A DNA stretch of 6,642 bases from an uncultured Lachnoanaerobaculum sp. (GCF_938015485.1 NZ_CALLVU010000087.1:1-6642), one strand, 5' to 3'. Positions 1 through 5,810 are shown, counted from the first letter of the stretch. Notes: a model not told the origin generated them from the letters alone. Numbers and translations: made by a program.

Positions 1-10
1 GTGGGGCTTA

Positions 11-26
11 TAAAATAATTATTTTA
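11..26. repeat. Perfect 16-bp A/T palindrome in left flank
   Basis: TAAAATAATTATTTTA reads the same on both strands. It lies 62 bases beyond the stop codon of the minus-strand gene at 88-597. With no G or C it would make a weak hairpin, so a terminator role is doubtful; it may be a protein-binding site or chance in AT-rich DNA. The rest of positions 1-87 holds no gene that I can support. Confidence 0.3.
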
Positions 27-87
27 GGACATAATCATTTATGCTTGACACTGTGATTAAAAAGTTTAAAGATTATTTATGTAAAAA

Positions 88-597
88 TTATTTATCACAT
101 GTGACTGCCAAACAACCCGCGACATAATCACTCTCTTTGTAAAGACTTAAAGGCATCACAAGAATATCCTGCACCCTGCTGCCATACTCCTTTATATAGC
201 GTTCTCTATCTTCCGGTGAATAATCATATATACCTGCCGAGTAGGTGTGTCCGCTCTGCAAATCCGCTTCAAACTGCAAATTCTCCGTCTTTATATTTAT
301 ATTTTTTCCTGCAGCACCTACCGCAGTAGTTTCAAAAACACCCTCAAAGCTATGTTTACCCGCATCAAGAGCTACAACCTTTTCCAGACTCTCACCTGTA
401 GTTGTATCAAACTGCGAAATATCATTTCCGTCAATCTTTAAATTCTTTCCATATAAATGCACAATGGCTCTGTTTCTATTCTCATTATTAAATTCATTAG
501 CCTTAGCCTGTCTCTTTTTATTAAAGCTCATCATAACAGCAAAGAGTACCGCCCAAATTACCACTACCACCGCAACAATCAAAACCGTATTATTCAT
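88..597 (-). CDS. Small membrane-anchored protein of unknown function
   Basis: I do not recognise this 169-residue protein. Residues about 4-24 form one strongly hydrophobic segment with no lipobox cysteine. KKRQAK follows at once, so by the positive-inside rule the remaining ~140 residues would face the cytoplasm, though a signal-anchor of the other orientation cannot be excluded. The soluble part (about 45-165) looks beta-rich: a stretch reading HLYGKNLKIDG, then VVALDAGKHSFEG, then a later SGHTYSAGIYD. This 'DG...aGkH' pattern recalls small proteins with PEGA- or DUF2846-like domains, but the resemblance is only suggestive. Two cysteines sit near the C-terminus (AGCLAVTCDK). The ATG start has GGAG five bases upstream and a strong promoter about 50 bases upstream. 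The gene appears monocistronic and divergent from the CYTH gene. No GC-rich terminator is visible downstream before the window edge. Confidence 0.8.
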   Translation of the reverse strand: MNNTVLIVAVVVVIWAVLFAVMMSFNKKRQAKANEFNNENRNRAIVHLYGKNLKIDGNDISQFDTTTGESLEKVVALDAGKHSFEGVFETTAVGAAGKNINIKTENLQFEADLQSGHTYSAGIYDYSPEDRERYIKEYGSRVQDILVMPLSLYKESDYVAGCLAVTCDK

Positions 598-647
598 AAT
601 TTCTCCAAAATATTTTTTTCTACACTTTATATATTAAAAGCACGAAT

Positions 648-676
648 ATTATAACAAATATAAGTTAAATGTACAA
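648..676 (-). promoter_or_regulatory. Extended -10 promoter for the membrane-anchored protein gene
   Basis: On the minus strand TTGTAC (671-676) is followed by a 17-base spacer and a perfect TATAAT (648-653). The bases just before the -10 read TGT, giving the TGnTATAAT extended -10 form. Transcription would start near 641, leaving a leader of about 43 bases before the ATG at 597. The -35 matches the consensus at only three positions, but the extended -10 can compensate. Confidence 0.6.
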
Positions 677-708
677 TATTTCCATACCTGTTATATACAA
701 ATATTTCC

Positions 709-737
709 TTTAATTGTTGCAAAAAATTATGTATACT
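709..737 (+). promoter_or_regulatory. Possible promoter for the CYTH gene
   Basis: TATACT at 732-737 matches the -10 consensus at five of six positions. A weak TTTAAT lies 17 bases upstream at 709-714. Transcription would start near 744, giving a leader of about 87 bases. The -35 is poor, so this is a candidate only. Confidence 0.35.
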
Positions 738-745
738 GATTTTGA

Positions 746-760
746 ACCGGAAAGTCCGGT
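746..760 (+). other. GC-rich 5-bp hairpin at the start of the CYTH leader
   Basis: ACCGG, a five-base loop (AAAGT) and CCGGT form a perfect small hairpin just after the predicted transcription start. It is unusually GC-rich for this intergenic region. It could stabilise the 5' end of the mRNA. It has no T-tract, so it is not a terminator, and I do not match the leader to a known riboswitch class. Confidence 0.35.
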
Positions 761-830
761 GAAACAGGCTTATACTTTAGCAGTAAGATACTTTTTTAAA
801 CTCTATCAACTTATACTATGGAGGAATACT

Positions 831-1304
831 ATGGAAAATATAGAAATAGAAAGAAAGTTTCTTGTAAAAGAAATACCTGATAATCTTGATACATATGAGA
901 GGATAGATATGACTCAGGGTTACTTAAATACCACCCCTGTAGTCAGAGTGCGAAAAGAAAACGACGACTACATACTCACCTATAAGGGTAGCGGCCTGCT
1001 CTCACACAGTGAATACAATCTTCCGCTGAATAAAGAAGCATTTGAGCATTTGCTAAAAAAATGTGACGGTATCATTATCTCAAAGAGCAGGTATAAAATT
1101 CCGATTACAAATAATCTTACAGCGGAACTTGATATATTTAAAGGCGACCTTGACAGCCTCAAACTTGTAGAGGTGGAGTTTGACTCGGTAGAAGAAGCAA
1201 ATAATTTTATCCCGCCCGAATGGTTCGGCGAAGATGTAACTACAGATAACAGGTACCATAATTCGTATATAGCTAAGTACGGTTTACTTAAGTGGAGATA
1301 CTGA
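831..1304 (+). CDS. CYTH domain (triphosphate tunnel) protein
   Basis: The 157-residue protein is a single CYTH domain. It opens with the family signature EIERKF (residues 5-10, ExExK), whose acidic residues bind metal in triphosphate tunnel enzymes. Basic and acidic residues expected to line the tunnel follow: RVR at 39-41, TYK at 50-52, SEY at 60-62, R87, ELD at 99-101 and VEVEF at 113-117. The C-terminal NRYHNSYIAK is also typical of the family. Bacterial single-domain members of this length act on inorganic triphosphate or nucleoside triphosphates, and some relatives are class IV adenylate cyclases; the substrate here cannot be chosen from sequence. The frame stays open upstream to 714, but I start at 831: the ATG follows TATGGAGG (817-824) with six bases between, the signature comes at once, and the upstream residues are not family-like. 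It is probably transcribed alone, with its own terminator eight bases after the stop. Confidence 0.93.
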   Translation: MENIEIERKFLVKEIPDNLDTYERIDMTQGYLNTTPVVRVRKENDDYILTYKGSGLLSHSEYNLPLNKEAFEHLLKKCDGIIISKSRYKIPITNNLTAELDIFKGDLDSLKLVEVEFDSVEEANNFIPPEWFGEDVTTDNRYHNSYIAKYGLLKWRY

Positions 1305-1311
1305 AAAAAGG

Positions 1312-1348
1312 AAAAGAAGGCTTTATACACCTCCTAAAGCCTTCTTTT
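1312..1348. terminator. Bidirectional rho-independent terminator between convergent units
   Basis: AAAAGAAGGCTTTA (1312-1325) pairs perfectly with TAAAGCCTTCTTTT (1335-1348) around a nine-base loop. On the plus strand it lies eight bases after the CYTH stop and its stem ends in TTTT. On the minus strand the stem runs into TTTTCCTTTTTT, so it can also end the four-gene operon, whose last stop is 111 bases away. I see no better minus-strand terminator in 1349-1459. Confidence 0.88.
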
Positions 1349-1459
1349 ACATTATCTTGCCGCCATATAAATATTGTACATATCATTAATTAAAAGTATT
1401 TACCATATATTATATACTCGGTACACGTTGAAAAGTTCTACAGCTGATCTTTTATACAT

Positions 1460-2209
1460 CTACTTTTCACCTAATAAAGGAGTATAACTGTTATTATCAT
1501 CTAAGGTTTCATAAGGATTTGGCCATGGTACAGTGTTTTGCGGCTTTAAAAGTATGCTGTAAGGTAGATGTAAAGGTCCGGGATCACTCACGGGAGGCGT
1601 TCCCAAAGTAGGTGGTGGCGGTGGGGCGGACAACGGATCTGTCAACCTGTTATAATCTTCCATCGCCCAATTATTTGCATCCATTTTTGTTAAAATATCC
1701 GGACACACCTGCTCATGTAAGTACACCCATCTCCCGTTTTCAAGTACAAAATCAGAACCGTATCTCTCCCATAAAATATTACAATACTTCTTTTTTTCTG
1801 CAGTCAACACAGAATGTATTACACCGGGAGTAATGAAAGAACCTCTGGCACTTTTGCCGTCTTTTGCAACCTCAATAATATCTGTAACCAGCGTGTGTAT
1901 AGATGCTTCCATCAAAGGTCTCGGATCCTTTCCGCCAACTTCAGGATAATGCTCTACCACTTGCATCCAGTTTTCCATAGCCATTCTGTCATAACAAGTA
2001 ACCGAGCCATACCATATCTGATCAAATCCTCTCATTCTTCCAAAAACATGTGCCCACGAAGCCTCTCTTGATCTTGACCATATTTGGCTCCACTCACCAC
2101 TTGCATCGGCTCTACCATGAAAATAAGCATGTCTTGCCTTTAAATTCTCCACTTCCAATGATGCGGCCGCATTCAAAATTCTTTGATGAAGGCTTAAATC
2201 ATTTTCCAT
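1460..2209 (-). CDS. SnoaL/NTF2-like protein, third of three tandem paralogues
   Basis: This 249-residue protein is the last gene of the operon. An N-terminal helix (about 8-30) and the block IIEVAKDGKSARGSF (111-125), followed by ERYGSDFVLENGRWVYLH (148-165), match the SnoaL/NTF2-like fold seen in its two upstream neighbours. In this fold small cyclic substrates are dehydrated or isomerised in a cone-shaped pocket. Y29 near the end of helix 1, D35 and H105 are candidate active-site residues by comparison with family members such as BaiE; this is inference from hand alignment. It is the most diverged of the three. A proline-rich linker (APPPPP at 195-200, more prolines to 212) joins the core to a tail carrying PNPYETLDDNNSY (230-242), a signature shared by all three. 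The ATG at 2209 overlaps the preceding gene by 16 bases and has AGGAGG six bases upstream, so translation is probably coupled. Product family is fairly sure; substrate is unknown. Confidence 0.87.
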   Translation of the reverse strand: MENDLSLHQRILNAAASLEVENLKARHAYFHGRADASGEWSQIWSRSREASWAHVFGRMRGFDQIWYGSVTCYDRMAMENWMQVVEHYPEVGGKDPRPLMEASIHTLVTDIIEVAKDGKSARGSFITPGVIHSVLTAEKKKYCNILWERYGSDFVLENGRWVYLHEQVCPDILTKMDANNWAMEDYNRLTDPLSAPPPPPTLGTPPVSDPGPLHLPYSILLKPQNTVPWPNPYETLDDNNSYTPLLGEK

Positions 2210-2958
2210 AAATAACCTCCTCCTTCCCCGGCTTCCAATCCTTTATTCTCAGGTTTCCTAAATCCTTCAGGTCCATAACTTATATCATCTGAAAAGGTTT
2301 CATATGATTTTGGTACCGCCGGGTAATCATCCCACCAGTTAAATACAGGGTCATGTAAGATTTTAGCTATTGTCGGCTGTCCAAATTCTATGTACTGTGG
2401 ATCTGTCTTTAAGTCCACATATACAGGTGTTTGGGAATAATCGGTACCTGCTTCACAGTTCAGATCCATTGCAATAACCATATGCCAAATACGAAATCCC
2501 TCTTTTTCTCTAATAAAATCTACCGCAATTTTCTCCAATATCCACCCTGCATAAGCCTCTGTTTCAGAAACCGCTTTTGTCTCCTGCGCAATAGAATACC
2601 ACATTCCCTTTGCAGTTTTACCGTCACCTGCCAACTCTACCAAGCCTGTAGATACCGGATGTGCATAAATATTTCCTTGATTTATATTACTTGCGTGATT
2701 TTCATTTTTTTGTTCATCCAACTTTTTATAATGCTCCTTTACATAATAATTATAAATATTATCCATGCCGGTATAATATCCCCAGTTCCTTCCAAAAGAA
2801 GCACTTTCTCTGTTTTGTGGCTCACGTACCCACAGATCACTAAGTTCATCCTCCCTTCTATCTTCTGCCTGGTAATATACTCTCCTATGAATCAACTTCT
2901 TAATTTCTTCTATATCCCAAATTCTACTTATTAACTCTTCATCACTAAAATTCCTCAT
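2194..2958 (-). CDS. SnoaL/NTF2-like protein, second of three tandem paralogues
   Basis: This 254-residue protein has the SnoaL-like layout. There is a helix ending in HRRVYYQAED (24-33), then GYYTG, then LVELAGDGKTAKGMWY (106-121) and WILEKIAVDFIRE...FRIWH (139-159). Family knowledge: SnoaL-like dehydratases and isomerases use a Tyr/Asp/His set in the pocket. Y28, D33 and H100 are plausible equivalents here, and the Y-x4-D spacing is the one I recall for BaiE (Y30, D35), though the match is by eye. At about 250 residues it is much longer than a bare SnoaL domain (about 130-165) because of a C-terminal extension of some 80 residues. The extension carries PKSYETFSDDISY (216-228), common to all three paralogues. 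The ATG at 2958 has AGGAG seven bases upstream, overlapping the stop codon of the previous gene. The last residues (EGGGYLWKMI) are encoded by the ribosome binding site and start of the next gene, so that tail may be an accident of overlap. Confidence 0.88.
   Translation of the reverse strand: MRNFSDEELISRIWDIEEIKKLIHRRVYYQAEDRREDELSDLWVREPQNRESASFGRNWGYYTGMDNIYNYYVKEHYKKLDEQKNENHASNINQGNIYAHPVSTGLVELAGDGKTAKGMWYSIAQETKAVSETEAYAGWILEKIAVDFIREKEGFRIWHMVIAMDLNCEAGTDYSQTPVYVDLKTDPQYIEFGQPTIAKILHDPVFNWWDDYPAVPKSYETFSDDISYGPEGFRKPENKGLEAGEGGGYLWKMI
2216..2221 (-). promoter_or_regulatory. Ribosome binding site inside the end of the preceding gene
   Basis: AGGAGG lies six bases before the ATG at 2209. 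It sits within the last coding codons of the preceding SnoaL-like gene, in a run GGAGGAGG that reads GGG in the protein. The site fixes the 2209 start and the 16-base gene overlap. Confidence 0.8.
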
Positions 2959-2965
2959 TTTTCAT

Positions 2966-2970
2966 CTCCT
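2966..2970 (-). promoter_or_regulatory. Ribosome binding site overlapping a stop codon
   Basis: AGGAG lies seven bases before the ATG at 2958 and shares two bases with the TAG stop (2969-2971) of the preceding gene, reading TAGGAG. Ribosomes ending on the first gene would stand on this site, which suggests coupled translation. Confidence 0.75.
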
Positions 2971-3688
2971 AATATCCATAACTGAAAGTATTTTTAAATG
3001 TATTATAAGGTTCCGGAATTTTCGGTATCTTGGCTAACTTTCTATTCACATGATATTTCTCATACAGACATACTTCCTTACTGAAATTTTCATACGAGAA
3101 ATCCTTCAAAACAGCAAACTCCTCAAGTATCGGAAGTTTTTTCTCAGGTTTACCCCAACTCGTTCCACTTATACAATCAACATCATTAAAGTAGCAAAGA
3201 TGCCAAATTTTAAACTCATCCTCTTCTCTCATAAAATCCACAGCAAAATATCCCCAAGTCCAACGAGCTACAGGCCCGCTCTCTTCTATCTCATTACAAG
3301 CTCCCTGACAATACCACAGTCCCTTTGCAGTCTCTCCATCCTCTGCTATCTCTATAACCGGGCTCGACAACGGTTTTACCTTGAAAGGTCCTATGCCATA
3401 TATTTCTTCAGTACTCATTTTACCAATCTTATCCGGAAATTTCTTTTGTAAAAGCACAGCCACCAAAGCATTTCTTTTTTCAACGCTTTTATAATACTTT
3501 TCTACAGCTTTACCCTTATAATATCCATCATTGAATGCAAGACAATTATCATCTCTGTTTGACCAAAAATTTTTGAAAATTTCTCCTTCTCTATTGAGTA
3601 TAATCATATTTGAATATTTTCCCATAAGATTTTTTATACTTCTTTGGAACTCCCAGCGTTCTGTCAATATCTCTAATTTATTTTCCAC
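2969..3688 (-). CDS. SnoaL/NTF2-like protein, first of three tandem paralogues, GTG start
   Basis: The protein has 239 residues from the GTG at 3688. An earlier in-frame TTG at 3706 is unlikely: the codons after it are themselves the AGGAGG binding site, which stands nine bases before this GTG. The GTG version begins MENKLEI, much like the MEND of the third paralogue. The core holds IEIAEDGETAKGLWY (112-126) and ARWTWGYFAVDFMRE...FKIWH (141-163), clearly homologous to the second paralogue. The C-terminus is PEPYNTFKNTFSY (225-237) followed by GY and the stop, so here the shared signature is the very end of the protein. Residues expected at the active site are changed: the helix-1 tyrosine/aspartate pair is not in the aligned place, and the histidine corresponding to H100 and H105 of the other two is lysine (K105). 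It may be a structural partner or use different chemistry. The gap to the reductase gene is 14 bases, and the binding site overlaps the reductase stop codon. Confidence 0.85.
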   Translation of the reverse strand: MENKLEILTERWEFQRSIKNLMGKYSNMIILNREGEIFKNFWSNRDDNCLAFNDGYYKGKAVEKYYKSVEKRNALVAVLLQKKFPDKIGKMSTEEIYGIGPFKVKPLSSPVIEIAEDGETAKGLWYCQGACNEIEESGPVARWTWGYFAVDFMREEDEFKIWHLCYFNDVDCISGTSWGKPEKKLPILEEFAVLKDFSYENFSKEVCLYEKYHVNRKLAKIPKIPEPYNTFKNTFSYGY

Positions 3689-3697
3689 AATAAATAC

Positions 3698-3703
3698 CCT
3701 CCT
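3698..3703 (-). promoter_or_regulatory. Ribosome binding site that decides a GTG start
   Basis: AGGAGG starts on the last base of the reductase stop codon (TGAGGAGG) and ends nine bases before GTG at 3686-3688. The spacing is right for the GTG and excludes the upstream TTG (3704-3706), which would lie before its own binding site. Confidence 0.8.
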
Positions 3704-5664
3704 CAAATCCCCAAATCAATCTGCTCTATAGCATTTTGTGCATCCGAAATACTCGTCATAATATTCCCCGGACTTTTGGCATCTCCAATAATATATACCT
3801 CATCACAAATACTATATAAATCTATATGAAGATCAATATCGGCATGGAAGCCGGTCGCAAGAATAACATGATCACATGAAAGAAATTTATCTTCTCCGTC
3901 TACTGAATATATAACCCCATTATCCTTTATTTCCTTACAACAAGCATTTTTATATATAAACATATTTTCCTGTACCTCTACCTGATGCAAAATGTTTATT
4001 TTATGCATCCATCCGGCATCTCTTACTATAGATGTTCCCATCTCTAAAATAAAAACCTTACATCCCTTTCTTGCCAAATCCAATCCCATTTCCGTACCCA
4101 CAAGTCCTCCACCAATAATGATAAAAGTATGTAATTCTTTTGCAAGGTTCTCAATCTTTTTATAATCTGTTGCCAGAATTGCCTTATTTATACCGGGTAA
4201 ATCAGGAGTATTTGCTGTTCCTCCGGCTGCCCATATCAACACATCAGGATGAAGTTCATTTATCTTATACAAATCCACTTTCTCTCCCATATGAAGTTTA
4301 ACCGGAATTTTTTTTACCCTGTCCAATAAAAAATCTCTATATCTCCTAATTCCATATTTGAATTTTTCAAAATCACTATGATTTAGGGCACCTCCAAGTA
4401 TGTCTTTTTCTTCATACAAATCCACTCTATATCCTAACTCTGACAAACCTATAGCCGCCCAAAGACCTGCCGAGCCTCCCCCTACAATACATATATCTCT
4501 CTTAACTTGTTGAATCTTTTTATAAATAAACCTGTTTATAGCTTCCTCTTCTCTTCCGACAAACGGATTCACACTACATCTCATAACATGCTTTTCAATC
4601 ATAGAGCTTTGGCATTCTCCACATCTGATACAAGGTAAAATCTCCCTCTCCTTACCTCCGATAATTTTCTTTGGGAAAAACGGATCTGCAATCAATGCAC
4701 GCCCCATAGCGATGCAGTCGGCACCGTCTTCTTCTAAAAAACTCTCCATAAAATCCGGATCACTGAATGCTCCCACTGAACACACCGGGGTATTTACATT
4801 TGACTTTATTTTTTTTGCTAATTTACTGTTCTCACCTTCACTCTGAAAAATTCCCGGATGCATAAGTACTGCTGAATAGGGGTCTTGCTGACTTCCTGCC
4901 GATACATGTATTAAATCCACCTTACCGTCCAGAGCCTTTGCAATCTCTATTCCCGTATCTATACTATAACCTCCCTCAAATCTTTCCGCTCCTGATATTC
5001 TAATCTCTATAGGAAAATTTTTACCTACTGCCGCCCTTACCTTTTCTACTACAAGTAACATAAAACGCATGCGATTCTCAATACTACCACCCCATTCATC
5101 CGTTCTATGGTTTGTAACAGGTGAAAGAAATTGATGTATTAACCATCCATGTCCGGCATGAATCATGACCATATCAAAGCCACATTTCTTAGCCGTTAAG
5201 GCAGCTTTCCCAAAATCTTCAGCAATTTTTTCTATCTCATCTTTTGTCATAGCTCTGACAGATACACCGTACGAATCAATATAGCTTGAAGGCCCTATCG
5301 GCTGTTTCCCTTCCAAAAATTCCGGACTGCAAAGCGCCCCGCCATGGTCAAGCTCAATAGAGGCCTTTGCTCCACCTTTGTGAATTACATCAGCTACCTC
5401 TATTAAATATGGTATTGATGACTCCTCATTTATTCCAACCTGTTGTGGATGTGAACGTCCTGTATTTAAATCAACAATCACATCTCCTACTGTAACCAAA
5501 GAGCATCCGCCCATAGCCTTAAGCCTATAATATGCAATATTGGCAGGTGAATAATGTTCATCAGGTCCAAGTTCAGCCAATGAAGTAGGGGCTGACAACA
5601 TACGATTTTTTAAAACCACTCCACCTATTTGTAAAGGAGAGCATAGCTTTCCATATTTTCTCAT
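3703..5664 (-). CDS. FMN/[4Fe-4S]/FAD ene-reductase (2,4-dienoyl-CoA reductase / BaiCD-BaiH type)
   Basis: The protein has 653 residues from the ATG at 5664; numbering follows that start. Residues 1 to about 335 are an Old Yellow Enzyme TIM barrel that binds FMN: SPLQIGG...LKNRMLSAPTS near the N-terminus, then HAGHGWLIHQFLSP (169-182) and RTDEWGGSIENR. Four cysteines (345, 348, 351, 363; CIRCGEC then C) are a [4Fe-4S] site. A first Rossmann motif GGGSAG (395-400) binds FAD, and a second, GGGLVG (518-523), binds the nicotinamide cofactor. The acidic end of its second strand (FILEM) favours NADH. VYIIGDAKSPG near 623-633 is the usual FAD-contacting end. Such enzymes pass electrons from NAD(P)H through FAD and Fe-S to FMN and reduce activated C=C bonds in enoyl-CoAs, steroids, flavonoids or cinnamates. 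The tyrosine of E. coli FadH (Tyr166) is tryptophan here (W174), as I recall for many gut relatives. The frame continues to an ATG at 5703, but those 13 residues encode the binding site. First gene of the operon; substrate unknown. Confidence 0.93.
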   Translation of the reverse strand: MRKYGKLCSPLQIGGVVLKNRMLSAPTSLAELGPDEHYSPANIAYYRLKAMGGCSLVTVGDVIVDLNTGRSHPQQVGINEESSIPYLIEVADVIHKGGAKASIELDHGGALCSPEFLEGKQPIGPSSYIDSYGVSVRAMTKDEIEKIAEDFGKAALTAKKCGFDMVMIHAGHGWLIHQFLSPVTNHRTDEWGGSIENRMRFMLLVVEKVRAAVGKNFPIEIRISGAERFEGGYSIDTGIEIAKALDGKVDLIHVSAGSQQDPYSAVLMHPGIFQSEGENSKLAKKIKSNVNTPVCSVGAFSDPDFMESFLEEDGADCIAMGRALIADPFFPKKIIGGKEREILPCIRCGECQSSMIEKHVMRCSVNPFVGREEEAINRFIYKKIQQVKRDICIVGGGSAGLWAAIGLSELGYRVDLYEEKDILGGALNHSDFEKFKYGIRRYRDFLLDRVKKIPVKLHMGEKVDLYKINELHPDVLIWAAGGTANTPDLPGINKAILATDYKKIENLAKELHTFIIIGGGLVGTEMGLDLARKGCKVFILEMGTSIVRDAGWMHKINILHQVEVQENMFIYKNACCKEIKDNGVIYSVDGEDKFLSCDHVILATGFHADIDLHIDLYSICDEVYIIGDAKSPGNIMTSISDAQNAIEQIDLGI

Positions 5665-5668
5665 TTCT

Positions 5669-5674
5669 CCTCCT
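5669..5674 (-). promoter_or_regulatory. Ribosome binding site supporting the 5664 start of the reductase
   Basis: A perfect AGGAGG stands four bases before the ATG at 5664. The alternative ATG at 5703 has only AAAAGG upstream. The protein from 5664 begins MRKYGKLCSPLQIGG, the normal beginning of this family, while the extra residues of the longer form end in LGGE, which is just the translation of the binding site. The four-base spacing is a little short, the one point against it. Confidence 0.7.
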
Positions 5675-5750
5675 AAAATATCTGCAATGTCAAAGGCATT
5701 CATATTGATTGCCTTTTCAAATTCCTGATTTCATCCTAACAAAAGAATTT

Positions 5751-5769
5751 ACAATAATCTAACAATAAT
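5751..5769 (-). repeat. 8-bp direct repeat with 11-bp period upstream of the reductase gene
   Basis: On the minus strand ATTATTGT occurs twice, at 5762-5769 and 5751-5758, with TAG between. The 11-bp period places both copies on the same face of the helix, as expected for a paired regulator site. It lies between the possible promoter and the reductase start. The region is very AT-rich, so chance is not excluded. Confidence 0.4.
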
Positions 5770-5780
5770 ATTTTTTTATT

Positions 5781-5810
5781 TTTATAAAAAAGGTAGTATT
5801 ATTTTCTAAA
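5781..5810 (-). promoter_or_regulatory. Possible promoter of the reductase/SnoaL operon
   Basis: On the minus strand TTTAGA (5805-5810) and TATAAA (5781-5786) are separated by 18 bases. They match the consensus at four and five positions respectively. Transcription would begin near 5774, giving a leader of about 110 bases to the 5664 start. Other A/T-rich -10 candidates exist in the same gap, so the exact site is uncertain. The terminator just upstream argues that the operon needs its own promoter here. Confidence 0.35.

Noticed and set aside
45..73. A perfect TTGACA (45-50, plus strand) resembling a -35 box, with AAAGAT 17 bases downstream.
   Set aside because: The -10 is poor and no plus-strand gene follows; the next gene is on the other strand. 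An antisense promoter is possible but unsupported.
245..637. A 130-codon plus-strand open frame opposite the membrane-anchored protein gene.
   Set aside because: It is antisense to a gene with a good promoter and binding site, has low-complexity Ser/Phe/Thr-rich content and no binding site of its own.
741..770. GAACCGGAAAGTCCGGTGAAAC looked briefly like a cobalamin riboswitch fragment.
   Set aside because: The leader is too short and lacks the rest of the conserved B12-box core; it is explained by a simple 5-bp hairpin.
714..830. N-terminal extension of the CYTH protein by 39 residues from an ATG at 714.
   Set aside because: The residues are not family-like, there is no good binding site before 714, and the candidate -10 lies inside the extension. 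The ATG at 831 has GGAGG and is followed directly by the CYTH signature.
2431..2934. A 167-codon plus-strand open frame opposite the second SnoaL-like gene.
   Set aside because: It is a shadow of a clearly homologous coding sequence on the minus strand, and its Ile/Cys/Phe-rich translation looks like the reverse of ordinary coding DNA.
3689..3706. TTG at 3706 as start of the first SnoaL-like protein.
   Set aside because: The codons after it are the AGGAGG ribosome binding site; the GTG at 3688 has correct spacing and gives an N-terminus like that of a paralogue.
5779..5790. Perfect palindrome TTTTTATAAAAA in the operon promoter region.
   Set aside because: It is made only of A and T and overlaps a plausible -10; palindromes of this kind are expected by chance in such a tract.
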